From Azolla caroliniana (Eukaryota > Polypodiophyta), in assembly GCA_043228905.1 (NCBI GenBank), contig JBHGNT010000013.1, positions 2,976,001 to 3,040,000 of the forward strand: a stretch of DNA of 64,000 nucleotides. Direction: 5' to 3'. The position numbers and the translations under genes were made by a program. Within the stretch, counting starts at the first letter, position 1. Each line of letters opens with the position of its first letter. Shown piece after piece: positions 21,500-32,577 of the stretch. The notes beneath the pieces are model-generated. The model searched no databases. It had not been told where the DNA came from and was given only the letters and a program-made list of their open reading frames with translations.

Positions 21500-21524
21500 T
21501 GTTTCCACTCGTATGCTTTCACCC
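21500..21524 (-). repeat. Right terminal inverted repeat of element T
   Basis: Reverse complement begins GGGTGAAAGCATACGAGTGG and matches the left end at 23 of 25 positions. Two palindrome-type motifs lie just inside (21465-21500), as at the left end. CTCT follows at 21525-21528. Confidence 0.92.
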
Positions 21525-21528
21525 CTCT

Positions 21529-22524
21529 ATCAACGTCACTGTAGAGGAAGATGAGATGGTGCAGATCTATCTTGGGGGCCTAGCGTCTAAGTTTAGAGCG
21601 TTCCGAACGGCGGTATGTACAAGGGAGAATACGCCGTCATTTTTCGACTTACAATCAATGCTCCTTGTAGGGGAGAACCACGATGGTGTGTCAACAAGTG
21701 CACCCACCAACAGTCGGATGTTGTATACAGAGGCGGATCGGCCCTGTGGGCGTGGTGGATGAGGCGGGTTGGCTCGCAATAGTAGCGGCCAGCAAGAGCA
21801 AGACCAAAGGCACAAAGAATGTGCCGACAATAGTTCCGGACCCTCCACAAGCAGGGGGAGTCAAGGCGGCGCCGGAGGCCGACAAGCAAAGGCCGACACG
21901 GAATGCTGGTATTGTAGTAAAATGGGCCACAGAGAAAGCGAGTGTTGGAAGAAGCGCGCCGACTCGGACAGATCTAGATCCGGCAAGGCCGACAGAGAGA
22001 ACCGGCAATACTCGCACTATGCAGAAGGATCGGGAGGATCCAAAACCGGACAAGCCGGTAAAGGGCCAGCCTTGGTGATGAAACACGAGGCTAACTCAAT
22101 GCAGAAGACCACTTCCAAATCGGAGGAAGTGTGGTACGTTGACTCCGGTGCGTCGAATCACATGACGAGCCACAAAGAGTGGTTCTCTTTCCTGGAGAAA
22201 CCGGAACAACCGGGAGTTGTCGAAACCGGAGACGACACTCCTCACCCAATCATGCATGTCGGAGAAGTCCCTTTGAGCCATGTCGGACAGAGGGGGAAGC
22301 TGATGAACGTATTACACGTTCCCACTATCACGAAGAACCTGGTGTTGGTTGGACAGATTGCCGACCAGGGGATGCAGGTGCGGTATACGCAACTCGGGTG
22401 CTTCATCGAGGAAGAGGGCCAAATCATTGCGCAAAGGGCGCAGAAACGGGAGTATGTTTATCCTCGACACCAATGACGTCGGCACCGCTTTGTTCGCCAA
22501 AGGACAGAAGATTGAATAAGATAT
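21529..22524 (+). pseudogene. gag-pol: Copia-A gag C-terminus, zinc knuckle, protease
   Basis: Gag resumes with INVTVEEDEMVQIYLGGLAS. After a frameshift, 21769-22476 encodes a CCHC knuckle (CWYCSKMGHRESEC), then the aspartic protease VWYVDSGASNHMTSHKEW and a pre-integrase segment (LMNVLHVPTITKNLVLVGQI). A further frameshift near 22455 and a TAA in GQKIE*DIDL precede the Copia-B insertion at 22530. The frame continues at 31219 with WHKRIGHVN. Confidence 0.85.
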
Positions 22525-22529
22525 CGATC

Positions 22530-23106
22530 TGTTAGGATTTCGGTCCCTCCGGATGGGATGATGAAGGCCCGGTGAGAATCGGGTCACGCAAACCCGGTGA
22601 GAACCTCTCACCGGATGAAGGGACATATATGTAAATATGTTTTTGTTTGTCCATCGTGGCTATATTTGTAAATAGCCCGAAAGTCATATTAGTATAAATA
22701 TGACCTAGGGCAAACACTTATGTGTAGTAGTTGTCATTATTGTCGCATACAGTTATTGGTGTAACTGTTGTACAGAGCGTTGCAGAAGAAAAGACAGAGA
22801 CAGAGACAGAGACAGAGAGATAGAGTGAGTCTCTGTTGTAACCGCCGTTAGGTGAAGATTGCGAGCACGAGGTCGTTGCCTCTGTGTTTCCCTATTGTAT
22901 TCTTCTTACATAGTGATAGTTTGGAGTCTGTGGACTCCCGTGGTTTTTCCCTCTCAGGGTTTTCCACATTAACATATTGTGTACCCTCTCTCATATTATC
23001 TGTGTGTACGTGTATTCACCTCTATTCCCATTCTCGATGTTCGATTCGAAACGACACGATCTGAGACTTGGTTGTGGCCGAGTAACATTCCGCATATTTC
23101 ACGTCA
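22530..23106 (+). repeat. 5' LTR of Copia-B
   Basis: 577 bp, TG...CA. A (CAGAGA)n tract lies near 22795-22820 and ATTAGTATAAATATGACC (about 22688) provides a TATA box. AACTGATATCAGAACAAA follows, a degenerate Met-tRNA primer site; the second copy at 26576 reads TATCAGAGC. Confidence 0.92.
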
Positions 23107-23135
23107 AACTGATATCAGAACAAACAACACAGAAA

Positions 23136-23886
23136 ATGGAAGAATCGCTTGGCAGCATGTTCAAGCTCACCAGCTCCAACTACTCAGTGTGGAAGTCGAA
23201 GATGAGGGACATGCTCGTGGTTAAAGATCTTTGGTTGCCGATTCAATTTGGGGACAAGAGACCAGACAAGATCGATGCCACGATCTTGTCCGGAGGTGAT
23301 GCACATGAAGACAACGGCATACATCCAGTGCTTCATCGACATGAGCCTGTACAACAACTTCAATGAAGAGAGCAAGGCTCATGAGCTCTGGGAGAAGATC
23401 GACATTATGTTTCAAAACAAAAATGTTGTTAATCGGGTTTCAGTATTCCGGAAGCTAGTAAGACTCCGGTACCAAGATGGCTCCAACATGGCGGAGAACA
23501 TGAATGCCTTCCAAGAGATGATTCACCAGGAAACATCGTTGGAAGTACCTCTTGCCAATGAGGTACTAGCATTGCTCCTGCTCGGTTCCCTCCCAGATAG
23601 TTGGGAGACGTTAGTTGTCACTTTGGGCAACGCCGGACCGGAAGGAAAACAGTTATCCCTAGCAAGAGTCAAGTCGAGCCTACTAGATGAGGAGGCGCGT
23701 CGGAAAGACAAGGATACGAGCTCGGACTCCAAAGCCCTCCTTACCGAATCGGAATGCGGAAGACAAAGGAACCGTAGTCCCCAGAACCGGGAAAAGTCGG
23801 GGACACAGTCAAAGCCAAGGGGGAGGCCCACTTGCTTCTATTGCGGCAAGCCGGGTCACTTCCAAAAGAACTGTCGGGATTTCCGG
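23136..23886 (+). pseudogene. gag: Copia-B gag, first (truncated) copy
   Basis: The ATG at 23136 starts MEESLGSMFKLTSSNYSVWK, a Copia gag N-terminus. A frameshift near 23280-23300 moves the frame to 23248-23904, which carries FIDMSLYNNF, the capsid helices and a CCHC knuckle (CFYCGKPGHFQKNC). The copy stops abruptly at DFR, where foreign sequence begins with GGGATCATGAG. The same frameshift is in the second copy, so the duplication is younger than the frameshift. Confidence 0.88.
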
Positions 23887-23965
23887 GATCATGAGTTTTG
23901 TTGATCATACGATCGTCGACAAGGAGTGCGAATGGTCTATCATCGGTGCACGGCTTGGAGAGCAT

Positions 23966-23996
<31 letters not shown>

Positions 23997-24579
23997 AACC
24001 TTGAAAACTTAAATTATTATCGAGATTAAAACTTAAATATAACTAAAAATATAATAAGAAAGGGAGAGAGGGCTAGCCATTAAGTATTAATTAAAAGGAC
24101 TAAAACAAATGTTACTAACATGTTAAGAGAGAGAGTGAGTGATTAAGAGCAAAGCTATTACTAATTATCATTAAGATTGAAAAAGAAATTACATGGGGAT
24201 ATGGTCATGAGCAAACTAGTTTCGCCCACCACGGGGCTCATCAGTGCTAAAATGACCATTAGGGGTGGATAGGTTTATATAAGGAGTTTTAGGAGAGGGT
24301 TTAGAGAAATGACAATAGGGAGTGGGGGTGTGTGCTTATGGATATGATTTGAAAAGGGGAAGATTTGGAGAAGAAGGAAAAGGATACTATGAGCTTTAAT
24401 GTGACAAGGGGGAGGTTTTGGTATAAGGGAAAAGAGGTTATAATGTTAACGAGAGATGAGGAGAAAAGAGAGAGTTAGGATATGAAATGTAAAATGAGGG
24501 GAAATATTCAAAGGGGAGTTAAGATTGAGGGGGAAATAAGGAAAATATGTGAGATGATGAGAAAGGAAGGAAAGAGGCA

Positions 24580-24616
<37 letters not shown>

Positions 24617-25382
24617 GAGAGAGAGAGAGAGGAATGAGTAGACATAAGGGGAGTGAGTAGATCTACGAGGATCAAGGGTGGGAAAACGAGAGAAAAAAAG
24701 TAAGAGAGAGAAAGAGGGTAGAGAGAGGAGAGAGATGCACGTGTAAACTAGACAAAGTAAGAGAGAGAAAGGAAATAGGAGAGAGGTAAGGGAGAGAGAC
24801 AAGTGTGGGGAAAGAGGAAAAGAAAAAGGGGGAAGACTATAGATTTAGGAAGAGGATGGGGAGGGGTAGGGTAAAAAATTAAAACATGGGTGAGGGTAGA
24901 AAAACAAAAATAGAAAGGTGGATAAAATAGGATAGGAAAAGATTTTGAGAGAGGAAAGGAAAAACTAAGAGAGGGAGAAGTGATAGCTTAAGTGTGAGAG
25001 AGGAAAAAAAAGGAAAAGATTTAGAGAGAGGAGGGGTGGGGGTAGGGTGTTTAGTTTTCAAGAAATGAGGGGGGGGGTTTAGGGGAGGGGTAGGGTGGCA
25101 GTAAGAAAAAGTGGGAGGAGGGGTAGAAAGGTAATTCAAAAATAAAAATAAAAATAAAAAAACTAAGGGGGAAGGGTAAGGGGGTAATTTTAAAAAAAAC
25201 TGAGGGGGAAGGGTAGGAGGGTAATTTAGGAAGGTAAGGGAGGGGTAAGGGGGTAAATTGACAAAGTGGTGAAGTGAAAAGTTCACCAAGAACAATTTGA
25301 GCGCACCCAAACCGTTTGATACACTTAGTGTGAGCTAGAGAGGGTTAAGGTTAGGGGTAGGGTGGTAATAAAAAGTAAAGAG

Positions 25383-25417
<35 letters not shown>

Positions 25418-25441
25418 GGATATAAAAGTAAGAAAGATAGA

Positions 25442-25484
<43 letters not shown>

Positions 25485-26283
25485 GGAGAGTGACAAAAGA
25501 GGATATGAAAGTAAGAAAGAGGGAGAGAGAGAGAGAGAGAGAGAGAAGAAAAATATATGGAAATTGATGACGGGGGTAATGGGTAAATACAATCTAAAGA
25601 TTATGTTTTTAATAAAAGTGTAGGAGAGAGGTATAAGTAAAAATATGAGAAAGTAGGGGAAGGGGTAGGGCTGAAATTAGGAGAAAGTATTAGGGGTAGG
25701 GCCGAAAATAGGAGAAAGTAGGGGAGGGGTAGGGTTGAAAATAGGAGAAAGTTAGGGAATGGTAGGGCCGTATGGTTAAAAATATGCAAAATCTAACAAG
25801 GAGTGAGTGCATATGTAGGGATGTGGGTGACAAGCATTGTCATTGGGGATATAGTTTAGGGTTTGAGATACAAAATGAAAATAATGTCGGCTACCGAATG
25901 TAGTCCCGAACATATACAATGAAAGAGCAATAAGAAATGGGAAAATGCATGGCTAGCGAATGTAGTCCCATGCTTACAACATAATGATGTGCGAAAAGTA
26001 AGGTAGAGTGTTGAGAGCTTGTTATGTGAGAGGATACGAGAGACAAGTTGATGACGCCATTGCAAAGCCACGCAACGTTTTGTGGGGGCACTTGGCACGA
26101 AACGAGGGCTCGGTGGTTGCCGATGCTATCCCGCCGTGGGTGCCTATCCTCGATACATGGGCCTCCATAGAGAATGCGGGATCATGAGTTTTGTTGATCA
26201 TACGATCGTCGACAAGGAGTGCGAATGGTCTATCATCGGTGCACGGCTTGGAGAGCATGAGAGAGAGAGAGAGACAGAGACAA
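23887..26283. other. Foreign purine-rich segment inside Copia-B, bounded by about 95-bp direct repeats
   Basis: About 2.4 kb with no homology to the Copia parts. It begins and ends with the same stretch of about 95 bases (GATCATGAGTTTTGTTGATC ... GGAGAGCATGAGAGAGAG) at 23887-23990 and 26178-26275. The interior is strongly purine-rich on the plus strand, with (GA)n at 24580-24635, 25388-25415, 25448-25485 and 25520-25548 and G-rich runs near 25070. No plausible gene; minus-strand frames here are low-complexity Ser/Leu/Pro artefacts. At its right end the (GA)n runs straight into a Copia-B LTR at that LTR's own GA tract. Confidence 0.75.
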
Positions 26284-27354
26284 AGAGATAGAGTGAGTCT
26301 CTGTTGTAACCGCCGTTAGGTGAAGATTGCAAGCACGAGGTCGTTGCCTCTGTGTTTCCCTATTGTATTCTTCTTACATAGTGATAGTTTGGAGTCTGTG
26401 GACTCCCGTGGTTTTTCCCTCTCAGGGTTTTCCACGTTAACATATTGTGTACCCTCTCTCATATTATCTGTGTGTACGTGTATTCACCTCTATTCCCATT
26501 CTCGATGTTCGATTCGAAACGACACGATCTGAGACTTGGTTGTGGCCGAGTAACATTCCGCATATTTCGCGTCAAACTGATATCAGAGCAAACAACACAG
26601 AAAATGGAAGAATCGCTTGGCAGCATGTTCAAGCTCACCAGCTCCAACTACTCAGTGTGGAAGTCGAAGATGAGGGACATGCTCGTGGTTAAAGATCTTT
26701 GGTTGCCGATTCAATTTGGGGACAAGAGACCAGACAAGATCGATGCCACGATCTTGTCCGGAGGTGATGCACATGAAGACAACGGCATACATCCAGTGCT
26801 TCATCGACATGAGCCTGTACAACAACTTCAATGAAGAGAGCAAGGCTCATGAGCTCTGGGAGAAGATCGACATTATGTTTCAAAACAAAAATGTTGTTAA
26901 TCGGGTTTCAGTATTCCGGAAGCTAGTAAGACTCCGGTACCAAGATGGCTCCAACATGGCGGAGAACATGAATGCCTTCCAAGAGATGATTCACCAGGAA
27001 ACATCGTTGGAAGTACCTCTTGCCAATGAGGTACTAGCATTGCTCCTGCTCGGTTCCCTCCCAGATAGTTGGGAGACGTTAGTTGTCACTTTGGGCAACG
27101 CCGGACCGGAAGTAAAACAGTTATCCCTAGCAAGAGTCAAGTCGACCCTACTAGATGAGGAGGCGCGTCGGAAAGACAAGGATACGAGCTCGGACTCCAA
27201 AGCCCTCCTTACCGAATCGGAATGCGGAAGACAAAGGAACCGTAGTCCCCAGAACCGGGAAAAGTCGGGGACACAGTCAAAGCCAAGGGGGAGGCCCACT
27301 TGCTTCTATTGCGGCAAGCCGGGTCACTTCCAAAAGAACTGTCGGGATTTCCGG
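26284..27354 (+). repeat. Second copy of the Copia-B LTR-gag block
   Basis: Repeats 22816-23886 at a constant offset of 3,468 bases with only a few differences (for example ACGTCA/GCGTCA, GGAAAACAG/GTAAAACAG). It starts inside the LTR at the GA tract and includes the primer site and gag start. Confidence 0.92.
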
Positions 27355-28053
27355 AAAGACAAAGGAACCGACAGTACCGATTCAAAGCGGTCACCGGACC
27401 GGAACGGTAAAGACCGGAGGGGACCGGACCGGAAGGGAACGACGGCAATCGCGGCAAGTGAAGAGGAGTTGATGCTCATCACTGAGGAGAGTGAGTTGAA
27501 CCTTGCCGGCGATGAGACAACGTGCGTTGTCGATTCCGGATCGTCATTCCATCTTATCCTGGACCGGAAATGCTTCTCATCCTACACGACCGGTGATCAC
27601 GGCTGTGTCCGGATGGGTAATGAAGGGACATGCCAAATTGTCGGCATAGGAAACGTGTGGCTGTCAACACCAACCGAATGCAAGTTGCTACTAAAGGATG
27701 TTCAACACGTTCTGGAGGTTCGACTGAACCTGATATCAACCGGTCGGCTAGATGATGAAGGCTACACGGGTAGCATCCGGAACGGTGTCATGAAATTCAG
27801 CAAAGGGATCCTGATAGTGTCTTGTGCCCGGAACGTCAACACGTTGTACCTGATGAATGCCCGGTTATGCCCAGAAGACGTGAACGTGGCATCCGACACT
27901 GCCGGTGAGCTGTGGCACAAGAGACTGTGTCACATGAGCAAGAAGGGGATGAGGAGGCTTGCCAATGACACCCTCATTCCGGTAAAGAACGTGCATCTTG
28001 AGAGGTGCACCAACTGCCTGGCCAACAAGCAAAACGGGACCTCCTTCCGATAA
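26604..28053 (+). pseudogene. gag-pol: Copia-B gag, protease and pre-integrase
   Basis: Gag starts at ATG 26604, shifts frame near 26755, then 26716-28053 runs 445 codons. In order: capsid, CCHC knuckle (CFYCGKPGHFQKNC), basic linker, aspartic protease (CVVDSGSSFHL), and the pre-integrase zinc region (ELWHKRLCHMSKKGMRRL, then CTNCLANKQ). It ends at a TAA at 28051-28053 where the related Copia-D continues, so this is a lesion. Confidence 0.88.
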
Positions 28054-28178
28054 AGGCCACCGATGAGATGTAATGCACCACTAGAGCTTGTGCATACCGA
28101 TCTGTGTCAAGTAGACACGAAGTCATAGATGACCACAACATGAAGCTGTGGGCCACACCACTGAAGACGAAGGATTAG

Positions 28179-29438
28179 GTGTTATCCGTCTTCAAGGACC
28201 TCCACGCGAGAGTGGAAAGAGAAACCGGCCGGAAGCTGAAGGCGGTTCGAGCAGATAATGGAGGAGAATACAGGGGGCAGTTTGAGGAGTATTGCCGCTC
28301 GAAGGGAATCTGGCTCAAATTTACCGTGCCGAAGACGCCGGAACTCAATGGGCTGGCCAAGAGGATGAACCAGACCATAATGGAGAGGGTCCGGAGTATG
28401 CTAGCACATGCTAAGCTACCCAAGACGTTTTGGGCTGAGGCGTTGTCGACAGCGACGTATGTGATAAACAGGTCACCCTCAGTATCCTTGGACGGAGACT
28501 CACCGCAGAAAGTATGGACCGGTAAGGATGTGTCTTACCAACATCTGAAGGTGTTCGGGTGTCTTACTTACATGCATGTGGCAAAGGACCGGAGAGAAAA
28601 GTTGGACCCAAAGTCCCGGCCTTACATATTCCTCGGATACGGCGATGATGAGTTCGGCTACCAAGTGTGGGATCCGGTTTACAAGAAGGTTTTCCGGAGT
28701 CGGGATATTATCTTCATGGAGGACAAGACCCTTGCCGACTGGGATTCGGAGAAGAAGATAATGAACTCTGAGTCGACCAGTAAGGATCGATTTGATGAGA
28801 TTCAGACCTGCCCGGCTAAGAGCCGGTTGACACTCAAAGAACCGGCCGGTTACGGTGAGGATACCGAACCAACCGAAGAAGAAGAAGAAATTGAAACCGG
28901 AACCGGACAAGACCCCGAATCGGATTCGGATGAAGAACAGACACAGGAGCCGGTTACCGAAAACCAAGGACGGAGATATCCTCTCTGGGAAAGAAGTGCC
29001 CCCCGGAGATTTCCAGATGCAGAACGTGTACTGCTGACCGATGAGGGGGAGCCAAAAGGCTTCGAAGAAGCGAAGGATGACACCCATAACCGCAAGTGGT
29101 TGAGTGCCATGCAAGACCAGATGGATTCCCTGCATGAGAACCACACGTATGAATTGGTGGAGTTGCCGAAAGGAAAGAAGGCACTCCGAAACAAGTGGAT
29201 GTACAAGCTGAAACCGGGAGATGCTGGCAACCCCCCGAGATACAAAGCCAGGATCGTGGTGAAGGGGTTCCAGCAGAACAAGGGCATGGACTTTGACGAG
29301 ATATTTGCCCCGGTAGTAAAGATGACTTCCATTCGGACAGTGCTGAGCATAGCGGCAAGCATGGACCTCGAGGTAGAGCAGTTAGACGTGAAGACGACGT
29401 TCCTCCACGGCGACCTCAAAGAGGAGATCTACATGTAG
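28179..29438 (+). pseudogene. pol: Copia-B integrase and N-terminal reverse transcriptase
   Basis: 419 codons: integrase core with KAVRADNGGEYRG and the glutamate-bearing FTVPKTPELNGLAKRMN, the C-terminal block LKVFGCLTYMHV and IFLGYGDDEFGYQVWD, an acidic linker, then reverse transcriptase (NHTYELVELPKGK, KWMYKLKPGDAGN, LDVKTTFLHGDLKEEIYM). TAG at 29436-29438 interrupts, where Copia-D reads Gln. The first integrase aspartate region (28054-28178) is damaged: the stretch matching Copia-D's FVTFIDDH is largely deleted. Confidence 0.88.
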
Positions 29439-29485
29439 CAACCGGAGGGATTTGTGAAGAAAGGGAAGGAGCACCTGGACTGCGG

Positions 29486-30597
29486 TTGAAGAAGAGCCTC
29501 TATGGTTTGAAGCAGGCTCCCCAGCAATGGTACCGGAAGTTCGACTCCTTCATGACCGATCAAGGGTACCACAAGACGCAAGCCGATCATTGCGTGTTTG
29601 TGAAGAAATTTGACGGAGGAGACTTCCTGATACTCCTCGTGTATGTGGATGATATGTTGATCGTCGGACGAGACCAAGTCAAGATACGGATTCTAAAGAA
29701 GGTCCTGAACCGGACCTTCTCAATGAAAGACATGGGATGCTTATCATCCAGGACCAGTCAACGAAGCAATTGTGGCTGTCATAGGAGAAGTATGTGACAA
29801 AGGTGCTTCGGCAGTTTAACATGTCATATGCAAAACCAGTCGGATCGACACTCCCGGCAAACTGTAGGTTATCCGGTAAGCAAAGTCCGAAGACGAAGGC
29901 AGAGAAGGCGGATATGATGAAGATATCATATGCATCTGCCGTCGGGAGCTCAATGTACGCAATAGTGTGTACCCGACCGGATATCGGATATGTAGTCGAA
30001 GTAGTGAGCCGGTTTATGAGCAATCCCGGCAAGGAGCACTGGAATGCGGTAAAATGGATACTCCGGTACTTAAAGGGCACCTCAACTATGTGTCTCCGAT
30101 TCGGCTCCGGTAAACCCCAACTTGACGGTTTCACCGATTCGGATATGTCGGCTAATGCGGATACCAGCCAGTCAACATCGGGATACGTCATGACATATGT
30201 AGGGGGAGCTGTTTCGTGGCAGTCGAGGCTGTAGAAGACGGTTGCACTGTCAACCACGGAGGCGGAGTACATGGCAGCCGTGGAAGCCGAAAAGGAAATA
30301 TTATGGATGAAGTACTTCATCGGAGAGCTAGGGATCCGGCAAGAGGAATACCGGCTCTATTGCGACGGTCAAAGTGCCATCCACCTTGCAAAGAACGTTG
30401 CCTACCATTCCAGGATGAAGCACATCCAGTGGAGGTACCACTGGATTCGGGAGCGAGTAGAAGACCGACAGTTCATGCTGATGAAGATCCACACGGAGGA
30501 GAACGGGTTGGATATGCTAACCAAGGTGTTGATGCCCAACAAGCTGGAAGCATGCCAGAAGCAAATTGGACTAACCAGACATCCCATGCCGAAGTGA
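29486..30597 (+). pseudogene. pol: Copia-B reverse transcriptase C-terminus and RNase H
   Basis: Fragments in three frames. 29486-29797: KKSLYGLKQAPQQWY and catalytic YVDDMLIVG. 29794-30234: connection (FNMSYAKPVGSTLPANC, CTRPDIGYVVEVVSRFM) and RNase H start (FTDSDMSANAD, STSGYVM). 30271-30597: CDGQSAIHLAKN and LTKVLMPNKLEAC. TAG at 30232-30234 (SRL*KTVAL) is at the same codon as in Copia-D. Confidence 0.88.
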
Positions 30598-30605
30598 AGG
30601 GGGAG
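30596..30605 (+). other. Polypurine tract of Copia-B
   Basis: GAAGGGGGAG lies two bases before the 3' LTR. Copia-D has the same tract on the other strand. Confidence 0.8.
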
Positions 30606-30607
30606 TT

Positions 30608-31213
30608 TGTTAGGATTTCGGTTCCTCCGGATGGGATGATGAAGGCCCGGTGAGAACCGGATGATGAGTACCCGACAAGGAAGACCCGGTGAGAACCAGA
30701 TGAAGGGACATATATGTAAATATGTTTTTGTTTGTCCATCGTGGCTATATTTGTAAATAGCCCGAAAGTCATATTAGTATAAATATGACCTAGGGCAAAC
30801 ACTTATGTGTAGTAGTTGTCATTATCGTCGCATAGAGTTATTGGTGTAATTGTTGTACAAAGCGTAGCAGAAGAAAAGAGAGAGAGAGAGAGTGTGTGTG
30901 TGAGTGAGTGAGTGAGTGAGTGAGTGAGTGAGTGAGTCTCTGTTGTAACCGCCGCCAGGCAAAGATTGCGAGCACGAGGTTGTTGCCTCTATGTTTCCCT
31001 ATTGTATTCTTCTTACATAGTGATAGTTTGGATTCTGTGGGCTCCTATGGTTTTTCCCTCTCAGGGTTTTCCACATTAACATATTGTGTACCCTCTCTCA
31101 TATTATATGTGTGTACGTGTATTCACCTCTATTCCCATTCTCGATGTTCGATTCGAAACGACATGATCTGAGACTTGGTTGTGGCCGAGTAACATTCCGC
31201 ATATTTCGCGTCA
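30608..31213 (+). repeat. 3' LTR of Copia-B
   Basis: 606 bp. Differs from the 5' LTR by point changes and by microsatellite length; here the tract is (GA)n followed by (GTGA)n at about 30878-30936. Confidence 0.92.
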
Positions 31214-31218
31214 CGATC

Positions 31219-32577
31219 TCTGGCACAAGCGGATCGGCCACGTCAATTATCAGAGGATTCAATACCTGCAATCGAAACAAGTCGTTTTTGGTTTGCCAAA
31301 ATTTGTGAAGTCTGCCAACTCGGGAAGCAACGTCGGCTTCCATGCCCCACCGAATGAAACCGTAGCCATAACAAGCTCGGCCTTATTCATTCGGATGTAT
31401 GGAGACCGGCACAAAACATTAGTCTTGGCGGGAGTCGGTATTTCGTCTCCTTCATCGACAACTACAGCCGGCACACGTGGATCTACCTCATCGAGAGGAA
31501 GAGCGAAGTCTTCGAGTGTTTCAGGAACCTGCAAAGCCTGGTTGAACGGGATACTGAGAGGAAGATCAAGTGCCTACGGTTAGATAGCGGAAAAGAATAC
31601 TTTTCCGGCCAATTCAACAGTTATTTGGAGCGGAACGGAATTCGGAGAGAATTCAGCTGCAGGTACACACCGAAGCAAAACAGTGTGGCCAAGAGGAAGA
31701 ACCGGTCGATTGCCGACGCGGCAAGGGTAATGCTAGAGGAGAAGAGCATGCCCCATTTCTACTAGGTCGAGGCGGTTCGGACGACCGTCTACATCCAAAA
31801 CCGGATCGGTGACAAGGTGTCCGCGCATGAACTGTATTTCGGGCGCAAGCTGAATCTAAGACACCTTCGGATATTCGGTAGCATTGCATATGTCCATGTG
31901 CCAGATGAGAAGCGGAGGAAGTTGGATGCAAAGTCAGAGAAATGCATCCTGGTCGATTACTCGCATGAGCAAAAGGGGTATAAGTGTTATAACCCCCGGA
32001 CAAAGCAGGTCCAAGTTAGCCAAGATATTGAGTTTGATGAGACGGCATCATGATATGCCTTACCGGCTCCAACTTCCAACCCCGACCCGATACCGGAGGA
32101 TGAGGCTAGTGAGCCTGAACCGGTCAAGTCAGAAGACGAAGGGTTCGAGACTCTAGATGTGAGTCCAGAATCGTTTCGGTTGAGCGACTGGGTCAGACAT
32201 ACCAATCTGATGAGGAACTGGCAAGTAGTGGAGACTCTGTCGTGCTCTCCCTGCGCAAGGAACCGAAGCGACGGTTCACGCGCAAAGAGAAGGGGAAGAA
32301 GAAGATGCTGGAATACGAAACCGGCAACGTTGAGTAGGATCTGAGCGGATCTGACTCCGGAAAGGATGAAGGCATATCTTCGAGAACAAAGCCCGAACCG
32401 GCCAAGAAGGGCCCCAAACCGGGTAACGATAAGTTACGCCGGTCTTCCCACCAAAAGAACCCCGTGAAGTGGTATGGGTACAATGAGTACATGGCGCATC
32501 ATTATGCACCACATGACTAAGGTGGCGGAAGTGCGTGAGCCAGAGAAATGCGGGCACTAGATGCCAACGACACATGG
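31219..32577 (+). pseudogene. pol: Copia-A integrase
   Basis: Resumes directly after Copia-B with WHKRIGHVNYQR, the zinc-binding HHCC start. Frames shift repeatedly. The catalytic core reads LDSGKEYFSGQFNSY (about 31583-31630) and YTPKQNSVAKRKNR. Positions 31817-32053 give the C-terminal block ELYFGRKLNLRHLRIFGSIA and CILVDYSHEQKGYKCYNP. An in-frame TAG at about 31764 replaces the Trp expected in FYW. The linker extends to MAHHYAP-like sequence near 32515. Confidence 0.82.

Larger units (their letters stand above)
9537..21524. mobile_element. Element T: 12-kb cut-and-paste DNA transposon with transposase and passenger gene
   Basis: 11,988 bp between 25-bp inverted ends that differ at two positions (GGGTAAAAGCATGCGAGTGG and GGGTGAAAGCATACGAGTGG as outermost 20), flanked by the 4-bp duplication CTCT (9533-9536 and 21525-21528). 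Excising it with one CTCT restores Copia-A gag. On the minus strand it carries a spliced transposase (20265-16271). On the plus strand it carries a RING-H2-like gene (10589-14581) and a HAD-like gene (14908-15923), convergent with the transposase. TAGCTAATTAGCTA arrays fill the largest introns and also lie just inside both ends. A 4-bp duplication with an acidic DDD/DDE-like transposase recalls Sola-type elements. I infer that; it is not proven. Confidence 0.92.
22530..31213 (+). mobile_element. Copia-B, LTR retrotransposon inserted in Copia-A, with internal duplication
   Basis: LTRs 22530-23106 and 30608-31213 start TGTTAGGATTTCGGT and end ATTTC(A/G)CGTCA. The flanking duplications CGATC (22525-22529 and 31214-31218) are perfect. 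Normal parts are 5' LTR, gag, protease, integrase, reverse transcriptase, RNase H, polypurine tract and 3' LTR. In addition the block 22816-23886 is repeated at 26284-27354, separated by about 2.4 kb that is not Copia. Same orientation as its host Copia-A. Related to Copia-D at about 46.7-52.1 kb. Confidence 0.93.

Noticed and set aside
24446-25789. Several Leu/Ser/Pro-rich minus-strand ORFs that could look like membrane proteins
   Set aside because: Low-complexity translation of (GA)n and purine-rich DNA. No start context or conserved motif.
28500-29144. 214-codon minus-strand ORF opposite Copia-B pol, with similar ones at 29679-30320 and 48285-48863
   Set aside because: Shadow frames of reverse transcriptase/integrase coding sequence; they mirror conserved pol codons.
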